A stretch of 64,000 nt of DNA. Origin: Siphonodentalium dalli (Eukaryota; Mollusca; Scaphopoda; Gadilida; Siphonodentaliidae). Made by a program: the position numbers and the translations under genes. The DNA lies in assembly GCA_032622095.1 (NCBI GenBank), contig CP136066.1:61164609-61228608 (forward strand), given 5' to 3'. A model generated the notes under the pieces. It saw only the letters and a list, made by a program, of their open reading frames with translations. It was not told the DNA's origin and did no database searches. Positions within the stretch are counted from its first letter, which is position 1; each line of letters opens with the position of its first letter. Of the stretch, positions 56,946-64,000 are shown in pieces.

Positions 56946-58541
56946 TACACCTGGAAAAAAGTTAAGCACCACCTGATAATTTGATCATGACAGACAAAAC
57001 CAGTATGTCGGCTTAAAACGGTGCAGTTTACACCAGAGCCCGTTATAATTTCTGAAAGATGATATCTACGGTGATACAAAATTACAACTACCCACACATT
57101 TTCGATAATTTAATCTGTATTATTGTGAGATATTACATTGCTTGTATTACTGACATAATTTGAGCACAATTTAAGTTTGGAGCCCCAGCCCGACTAGAAA
57201 CATTTAAGAGGATACATTGTTGTTAAAAATGACAGTCAATTATCTCAGACGACATTCTGCGACACAGACTTCAATAGCATGCATAGGAACCACGTGATCG
57301 GATGACTGCCTGAACTCTCCGTCTCATGGTCCCTGTCAGACGTCTTATGCGTTGTTGAGGTATTGTGTCCCATTCACGGTACAGAGCTTGTTCAAGTTCC
57401 TGTAGGTTTGCTACAGGAGGGTCCATATTCTGTATTTTGCGCTCTATCTGGTCCCAGATGTGCTCTATCGGATTAAGGCCAGGACTATAGGGAGGCCAAT
57501 GGATGGTTGTAATGGCATTCTGTTGCATGAAAGCTGCCACGTGCCTGGAACGGTGTGGTCTCGCGTTGTCATCAATGAAAACAGGTCTGATGGCAAGCGA
57601 TTGGTCACCAAAGTGTGGTATTACGGTCGCATCCCAGATTTCACGTCTGTACCTCTTTCCGTTCAGGTTACCCCGCACTGTTATCATGTCCAATTTGCAG
57701 TCATATGACAAACATCCCCAAATCATAATCGAACCTCCACAAAAGGGAACCGTGGGTTGAATGTTCTTATGTGCATACGCAGTGTTTCGACGACGCCACA
57801 CCCAAAGACGCCCATCGGTAACATGCGACAAGAACCTGCTTTCATCTGACCAGTGGATACGCCTTCAAGACCTAATGTTCCAATGACGTCGCGCTAAACA
57901 CCATGCCAAAAGAGCCCTCCGATGACGACCGAGCAGCCTTGGACGTGTTATCACCCTCCTTGACCTCAAACCTGCTGCTTTAAGTCGGTTTCTCACTGTG
58001 CGGTACGACAACCGTCTATGGGGCATCCAGTCATTCTTCAGAAAAGTGCTTGTAGCAAAGGGTTGTCGTCGTACCGATCTGACGTCACCCGATGCCTTCC
58101 AGATCTTGGACTGTCCTTCACCGCATTGGTTTCCCTGTGTTTCTGTTCCAATCTGCTGATAACTGAATGGTGGTACCCTAGCTGTCGACCTATAGCCCTG
58201 CATGACATTCCGGCTGCAACCATGCATATTATACGCCATATTACGCCGCCAGACAACCTTCTCCGAGCCATAGTACCACGAAAATGAATATGTGAGGTCA
58301 GTACGAGTATAGATTAAGCTCGTTATGACCCGAAATGAAAGTGCTCTCATGGCAAATCACGACTGGTTTGCTGTGAACACGACTTACGCGAGCTGTGCGC
58401 GTCACAGTTGAGTGCACATATTGTCATTTCATCGCTGGATAATTGTTAATGCCACTGCGCACATTATTTTAACAAATACGGCTTGAGTCGCACATCAGTA
58501 CGTGCATTTATCGGGTGTTGCTTAACTTTTTTCCAGGTGAA
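56946..58541 (-). mobile_element. Tc1/mariner transposon, 1,596 bp, intact ends
   Basis: The left terminus TACACCTGGAAAAAAGTTAA continues with GCACCACCTGATAA. The right terminus, reverse-complemented, reads TTCACCTGGAAAAAAGTTAA then GCAACACCCGATAA: 34-bp inverted repeats with three mismatches. TA dinucleotides flank both ends (56944-56945, 58542-58543), the expected Tc1/mariner target duplication. The length is normal for a complete element. The transposase lies on the minus strand in the centre and is broken, so this copy is probably immobile unless mobilised in trans. Confidence 0.93.
57271..58271 (-). pseudogene. Tc1-like DD34E transposase, one stop and one frameshift
   Basis: It starts at the ATG at 58271. 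The first ~73 residues form a helix-turn-helix DNA-binding region (motifs MSCRAIGRQLGYHHSVISRL, then GRHR of the linker). At about 58040-58055 the frame must change to continue into LKNDWMPHRRLSYRTVRNRLKA-type sequence (second paired-like helix-turn-helix; RTVRNRL visible). A TGA at 57865-57867 then interrupts the frame just before HWSDESRF, which holds the first catalytic Asp. After it the frame is open to 57271: IMIWGCLS, FIDDNARPH (second Asp) and SPGLNPIEHIWD (catalytic Glu), with 34 residues between Asp and Glu, hence DD34E. Reconstructed length is ~333 residues, normal for Tc1. In life it would cut and paste the element by binding the 34-bp ends in the nucleus. Two lesions only suggests a fairly young insertion. 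Confidence 0.93.
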
Positions 58542-58543
58542 TA

Positions 58544-59250
58544 TAACACATGTGTCACACATAAAAAGCTTAAATAATCCACGAATGTTGGTATATGTTC
58601 TGTGATAATTATATCTGGGGCAATGATAAGCTGATCCTTAATCAACGTCATTCAGTTCTTATTATCAAAAGTTTTTCCCCCAGAAAATCATAATCAAGTA
58701 CATAAAATATCCCAATGATGAATTGGCCTTATTTGCATGTATTGTATCGTACATGTCTGTCTGCATGTTCAAGCTCAAACACAGGCATCTGACTCAAGAT
58801 ATGTACCACAAACCTTTACATGTAAGTATATCTGAATTCAGCTGGAACCCTTTTATATTTAAAGATAAACTAGGTCGATTGGATCGATAATTAAAGTACA
58901 AATATTTATACGAGTGGTGGTATAGATTTTGTGTTAGGGGCCTTTGATCATTTCATTCATTTTCACACTCTTATTCACCTGGACATTTTATTTTGTTGTC
59001 ATCAGTCATCTATTTGTTATATATGTTTGCATGTTTGTTGTTTAGGGCCCTGAGGCCTGAAGTGTATTATCTCTGTCTGGTTGGTTCATCCGCAATAAAT
59101 CATTAAGTGATAGCTGCCTTTATCTGAACCCTACCCTGGTCATTATTATAGGATACTATAGAAATCATATCATGACTGGTAAATTGCCGTGTGGTGATAT
59201 TACATTGCGTCGTTATTTCGTGGGAGAATCCAGATTCAGAATGCGAAACT
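58544..59250. other. Unassigned stretch
   Basis: No gene or repeat border recognised. A/T-rich short frames only. Confidence 0.35.
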
Positions 59251-59251
59251 G

Positions 59252-59402
59252 ATTATGGGGGCGGGCGGAGCTAAACCGCGATTACGGGGGGGGGGGCGGG
59301 ACTAACCCGCGATTACGGGGGCGGGGCTAAACCGCAATTACGGGGGGGGGGGGGGCGTGGCTAAACCGCGATTACGGGGGGCGGGGCTAAACCGCGATTA
59401 CG
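59252..59402 (+). repeat. G-rich minisatellite (GATTACGGGGGCGGGGCTAA)
   Basis: Five to six units of ~25-33 bp, each 'ccgcgattac' + 5-14 G + 'cggggctaaa', with G runs of 11 and 14 (59286-59296, 59342-59355). Unit length varies almost only through the G tract. Multiple closely spaced G runs give quadruplex potential. Confidence 0.95.
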
Positions 59403-60353
59403 CTGATTCTAGGTGTGATTTTTAAATCCACGAATTGTCCCAGCGTGAAATATTGTATTTGACAGAAGTAATCATTATTATATATTTATAATGTTCATGT
59501 TTGTGGTGAAAGTCATGCATTTCTTCGATATGTATATACATGTATATACATAGTGGCACCTAACTAGCTGCCAATCCGCAGATAATCCGTCTTTTTTTCT
59601 TCAAATTAAAGTTTGTTTACTGATTTTCTAACAGCTAAAAAGAATTTCTATCATCTCTCCTGAATCAAATTCCGAAGACGTTTTGTGGAACACACGAAAC
59701 TTGTCAGTTGTATAGGGACATAGCGACATGGGTTGGCTGTGTGTCTACCCCCACCCCATCCAACTTTGTTGTAAATTTCATGCCTGACACAACATTAGCC
59801 GGAAATTTGACACCATATATCGGTTGGAATTGTTCTCATTGTATACTTTTCCAACCATTAATTAGTGGGCATTTTTAGTATAAAATGGTCATCAGTTGGA
59901 TATGGCCAATATTAGGGTGTGTCAGGTTGGATATTTCCAGGGGCGGTGCAAATGGAATTATGAGAACCTGGGAGATTGGTGTCTGCTTCAAGGGTGATGC
60001 AGTTGGAAATTTGAAGGTGAAAACCACATGGGAACCCTCTAGCCACGTCCCAGAACTTGTAGGTGTGGGTATTAAATGCAATTAATTGACTGATATTTCG
60101 ACTATTGTCCTGCGACCCTAGAATAAGCTTTACTTTATGTGTGTGTGATTGGGAGATGCAGCCCATATGCAATCACAGCACCACAACATTAGCTGCATGT
60201 ACCGGTACATCAAAGGTTTATTTCCCAACTACTGGAAATACTTGGGGCAAAAACCTGTATGTGTTTCTGCACTACAGAGACTAATGGCGAAACGACTGCA
60301 TTTAACGAAACAATATTTTAAATATGGAAATGTTATAAGACTAGATAGTCACA
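59403..60353. other. Unassigned; one coding-like plus-strand frame
   Basis: Within the 80-codon frame at 60149-60391, the stretch 60205-60345 has a coding-like residue mix (for example YIKGLFPNYWKYLGQKP). It is not in the same frame as the exon-like segment that follows. No domain was recognised, and a splice link is possible but unproven. Confidence 0.3.
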
Positions 60354-60878
60354 GTGAATCAACGGACACGAATCAGAACCGGAAGTCGTAGATTTCGAGG
60401 TGGAGAAATATCTGTCGACAAATATTTGTTGACAATTTTTGACGGTTATTGGGAAAATAAACGCTTGGATACCATATCTGACCAACTGAAGGTGAGTGAA
60501 TATTTCTTCGCTAATGTTCGGACACCGACGATCAATTTAAGTCAGTTGTCATTGTTCGATCGCGGAAAAAATGTCATTTAATCATCGCCGCGAGACGATT
60601 TCTTCCCCAAAATATCCCAGAAAATCATACTTTTCACATTCATCACAGACAGCTGTCGCAACAACCTATATATCGATCGAAAGGCCTGTTTCCCCCCCAT
60701 AAATGCATATTTTGAGTATTTTCACGGATTGTCTCAAAATTTCAAATTTCATCTTTTGATGCAGGTACCCACCTCGATAAAAATGTCCGGTTTGTCCTGT
60801 ACACCCCGGAATTTAGTTGCAATCCACCAGACCCGGCGGACAGTTTTTGTTGTTCAATCAAGAGTCGAAATGGATTAG
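60354..60878 (+). CDS. Exon-intron-exon-like segment, left member of an inverted pair
   Basis: An open frame (from 60354 or earlier) reads to 60491 and ends ...DTISDQLK exactly at a consensus donor AAG|GTGAGT. A 273-bp interval (60492-60764) ends in TTTTGATGCAG. Joining there keeps phase 0 and continues VPTS... to a TAG at 60876-60878. The reverse complement of the whole block, including donor, intron and acceptor, is found at 63680-64000. Similarity between the two ends ~30 bp past the acceptor. I do not recognise the protein. Alternatives: the block is simply the arm of a large inverted-repeat element, and the splice signals are coincidental. Confidence 0.3.
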
Positions 60879-60953
60879 TTGGTTGGCTGCCTTTCGTTAA
60901 CAGTGGCACTATAGTATACTGATCAAGTTTAGTTACCGAGTACAGTTTGCAAT

Positions 60954-61154
60954 TTGTTCTCATATATTCTTTCAGATCGTGTAAGGTCATTAACCAAAGA
61001 ATCATTTATGGAAATATTGTTAGAACAAGAACATTACAATGCCCTCCATGACCAAGGCCGTAGCAACAGGATTGTTTTTATGGTGGGAGGTGTAGATGTA
61101 TTTTCCAATAGTTTGATATTTCAGCCAGTATATAGCGTGAAATTTGATACTTAG
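60954..61154 (+). CDS. Possible further exon, unrecognised
   Basis: After a pyrimidine-rich tract and 'ttctttcag' (ending 60975), an open frame of ~59 codons runs to a TAG at 61152-61154, with a balanced residue mix (RSLTKESFMEILLEQEHYNA). The acceptor would give phase 1, which does not fit the phase-0 exon at 60765-60878, so the link is unproven. The frame matches no family I recognise. Confidence 0.25.
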   Translation: MFSYILSDRVRSLTKESFMEILLEQEHYNALHDQGRSNRIVFMVGGVDVFSNSLIFQPVYSVKFDT

Positions 61155-61429
61155 AAAACAATTAAAATTCGATTAATTTCAGAAAAAACAAATCGGGACC
61201 CATGGCTGTTCTTTTTCATTATGGCCACTTTCGGGACCCACCACCCGAGTTTTTATTACGATTGTATAAAGTTTTAACTACATTTTTCGGGTATATATAC
61301 ACCCCTTTATTTTTATGTTTTAAACTACAGGCACCCACCCATATTTCGGAGAATTTTCGCTAATATTACATATTATAGCATAGCCATCAAATATGCAGAT
61401 GTTTATTTCCATTTCTATGAGAGGCCAAA

Positions 61430-62275
61430 TTCACGTTTCATAATTAATTGCAGTTAAGCAATAGCACTTAAGCATAATTATTTGCGATTAAGCGCAATTC
61501 ATGGTTATACTGTATGTAACTATGTACCACTGGTGAATAATTAGGTGTATCTATAACTAAACCTGAACTCATATTGACATATCACCTCCTTGTTTTCATT
61601 GCTTTGGATAGTTGGGATTGTGAACTAGCCTAAATTCTTTATCAAAATGGGTGACTCGCGACAGTATTACCTTCTGTTTTAGTCGAGTCGAGGAACCAAC
61701 CCATCAAAGCTCAAGTGTGATCAGATATCGATTATTGAAGTTTGTTATTTCAATTTATTGCTGCCCAGAAACACGCCGTGAAAAGGGTGGTTTCGGTCAA
61801 AATTGCGGATGAAGATGGTTAACTCTAAAACAAGTGGTAATACGGTAAAATTTCGTGATACTTTAGTAATTATACGGCCATATTTTGTTGAACAAAATGT
61901 TTATAAATCACACGTTTTTGGGAAATTTTATACCATAGTTGACAGTGGTCAGCATTATTTTTTGCAGTTAATCGATTCTGATAACAAAAGCTTATTTTGA
62001 AGAAATATTGTTGTTGTTGTTGTTGTATCTTTATAATATGGGTCTTTCTGATCGGATTGAGGACCTTTAGTTTAAATTAGCCAAATGCAGATACACCGGT
62101 CATGCTAATAGTTAGGTTTTATGGGTAGTTACACTTACTCTCAAGCAACTCATAGCGCTTAATCGCAATTAATTGCACTTAAGCGCAATTCATTTCAATT
62201 ATGCGCAAATGCCATATGTGTGCTTCAGCGCGATATGTGGTATATGCGCTTAAGCGCAATTCATTATTAAATGTG
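61430..62275. repeat. CACTTAAGCGCAATT words around a dispersed-repeat copy
   Basis: 'gcagttaagcaatagcac', 'gcgattaagcgcaattca' (61450-61505) and 'gcgcttaatcgcaatta', 'cacttaagcgcaattcat', 'gcgcttaagcgcaattca' (62155-62265) are variants of a partly palindromic word (AATTGCGCTTAAGCGCAATT). They bracket 61680-61995, the relative of 55511-55760, suggesting degenerate subterminal repeats of one element. Confidence 0.5.
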
Positions 62276-62770
62276 AATTTGACCTCCCATACAGTTAATT
62301 TTTTGTCTATATATATGAACGAGTATAGGGTCTGCCTGCGTGTCTTCTGTCCGCTTAAATTTGAATATACGCGACCATTTGCGTTAAAAACTTCCCAACC
62401 AAATTATCCAGTGTGTGAATCAATGTGGAAACAATTAATTATGGCGCGATTTGAATACAACAGGACAAAAATCACGTGCCTATATATTTACAAAAGTAAC
62501 TTGCATCTGGTTCCACATTCAGTTGTACGCTATATATTGGAATTTTACCCGCTATATACATGTAGGAAACACAACACTTCTACATTAATGGACAGCCAAG
62601 GTGGGATTAAGAATACAACAACTCGAAAGAACACTGGAGTTTTCCAGATGATGTTTCTATTCTCTATATCAACCGAGAGTACCAATATTTCGTATAGTAT
62701 TGTATAGTATAGTATTGTATAGTATTTTATTATAAATAATTTTTATATTTTTTATTTTCAATAATTTTAT
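62276..62770. other. Element-head fragment and TAGTATTGTA simple repeat
   Basis: 'gaacgagtatagggtctg' and 'cttctgtccgctt' (62317-62360) resemble the heads at 396 and 43365. Bases 62690-62730 are a 'tagtattgta' simple repeat. A 168-codon frame (62201-62707) crosses all of these and is judged a chance frame. Confidence 0.4.
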
Positions 62771-63452
62771 TTTCAAACATTCATTCGGGTGTTGTAAAAT
62801 CCCATCGTCGATTGCCTCAGCGAAGCCGCAAGCCTTTGCCTCACAGTGGTTACATATATGAAGGCAGGCATGCGATCCTCTCGTCAATAGCACCTGGAAT
62901 TATAAAATAATATCGCTTAGTGGACTTGAACTTAAGCTAATATTAGTAACAGATATAGCTGTACACCCCTCCGACTGTATGTTTTAGTCCCCTCCTCATT
63001 ATTGTTTTAACCATTGCTGAATATTGAAAACAATAATTTTCTAAGTCGAAAAATGTCATATAACTCCACACAAAAAGGTCTTACATATTTCATAATCATA
63101 TATGTTCGCATGTTCCCATGGTACTAAATATATATATGCCAAGCCAAAAAAAAAAACAAATGACCGCAAAACTTAGGAATAAAAACTGCATCCACGAAAG
63201 GGCGAACAAGCTGCTTCCTGTATAACCCCACAAGTTGTGGGCCACAACTCGTTGCGAGTGTATAATCAAATATAAAGGGTAAAATTCGGCACACCGCTGC
63301 ATTTTTCTGAAAAAAGTTGGATGAAAATCATTTTTTTATGTCGGCCTTCCGAGAGTTAACAATATGATATACATCAAAATTTATATGTTTACCAAACATG
63401 TACTTCGTATTTGGATTTCAGTTACAGGTTACAGTTCAGTTATATATATAAG
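62771..63452. other. Unassigned stretch
   Basis: No gene or repeat border recognised; short A/T-rich frames only. Confidence 0.35.
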
Positions 63453-64000
63453 TCACCGCCTGGATGTTATGTTGTACCAGGAGACATATACAACATTATG
63501 AACACCCAGAACCATTGTGGCCACGCAAAAGTCAAATGAAACGCCCATCATCTGCGGCAAAATTGCTTTTTCGACCAGAAATTGAAGATGGCAGACCTCA
63601 GTAAAATCACGACTAAGCGGACAGATTTTTTTTACAACTAATGATAAAATTTTTCGGGACAAACCGGACAGTATTTTCGAGGTGGGTACCTACATCAAAA
63701 GATGAAATTTTGAATTTTGAGACAGTCCGTGAAAATACTCAAAATATGCGTTTGTGGGGGGGGGGGGGACAGGCCTTTCGATCGGTGTATAGGTTGTTGC
63801 GACAGTTGTCTGCGATAAATGTGAAAAGTATGATTTTCTGGGATATTTTGGGGAAGAAATCGTCTCGCGGCGATGATTAAATGACATTTTTTCCGCGATC
63901 GAACAATGGCAACTGACTTAAATTGATCGTCGGCGTCCGAACATTAGCGAAGCAATATTCACTCACCTTCAGTTGGTCAGATATGGTATCCAAGCGTTTA
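63453..64000 (-). CDS. Exon-intron-exon-like segment, right member of the inverted pair, cut by window edge
   Basis: On the minus strand, exon-like sequence enters from beyond 64000 and ends at 63967 with ...SDQLK before GTGAGT. A 277-bp interval (63690-63966) ends in TTTTGATGTAG. The following frame (63689 to 63453) is open for 78 codons in phase 0 to a TGA, with coding-like composition (KKICPLSRDFTEVCHLQFLV). The block 63680-64000 mirrors 60458-60785, with differences in G-run length (G13 at 63756) and scattered substitutions. The true extent and identity cannot be judged because the window ends inside the repeat. Confidence 0.3.

Noticed and set aside
57460-57760. Plus-strand frames over the Tc1 element
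   Set aside because: Shadows of the minus-strand transposase.
62201-62707. 168-codon plus-strand frame
   Set aside because: It crosses palindromic words, an interspersed-repeat head and a TAGTATTGTA simple repeat, has no domain, and its composition follows the DNA; judged a chance frame.

Overview
This is a repeat-dominated, AT-rich stretch of animal nuclear DNA. There is no operon structure and no long open frame. It does contain a Tc1/mariner transposon, tandem satellites, fold-back and MITE-like elements, microsatellite-tailed interspersed elements and GT-AG intron-like structures. The interspersed elements have a recurring architecture: an 'actagc.ggg.acccg' head, a body with a conserved 'accaagtttc.tcgaaatcgg' core, a (CA)n tract and a 'caaatatatatta' tail. 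That recalls the pearl/Helentron-associated elements described in bivalves and other marine invertebrates, so I infer a marine invertebrate, quite possibly a mollusc. The species cannot be read from the sequence. I found no confidently identifiable host gene in 64 kb.

Layout. 1-8.2 kb: old direct duplications (1.5-4.5 kb), a fold-back element starting with a G homopolymer (4.6-5.2 kb), a TTAA-flanked MITE (5.5-6.1 kb) and a GTTTAAAC-rich MITE (7.75-8.19 kb). 8.3-11.14 kb: a 45-bp satellite of about 63 copies with no indel in phase. 12.9-15.0 kb: small inverted and fold-back repeats. 15.9-18.7 kb: a 2.8-kb interspersed element with an internal ~142/285-bp tandem array; its first ~1.1 kb recurs inverted at 23.6-24.7 kb. 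25.2-26.5 kb: a complete microsatellite-bearing element. 27.1-29.4 kb: a ~500-bp tandem satellite with a palindrome in each unit. 29.4-30.0 and 44.7-45.7 kb: two arrays of the same degenerate minisatellite in opposite orientation. 31-38 kb: further fold-back elements, including one nested inside a 2.04-kb element with perfect 27-bp inverted termini. 49.6-54.8 kb: a head-to-tail cluster of at least five related elements; one has an internal ~941-bp duplication, and each duplicate carries the first ~50 nt of U2 snRNA. 56.9-58.5 kb: a 1.6-kb Tc1-like transposon with intact termini and a DD34E transposase broken by one stop and one frameshift. 60.3-64.0 kb: an inverted pair of homologous segments, each looking like exon-intron-exon.

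Most of the DNA reads as mobile elements and their decay products. The observations most worth following are the U2 snRNA-derived segment swapped into an older repeat, the phase-perfect 45-bp satellite with structured variants, the inverted intron-containing pair at the right edge, and two short words (AATAAAGAGCGTT and TCAAGGTCA) that recur across otherwise different repeats. All identity statements were made by eye.
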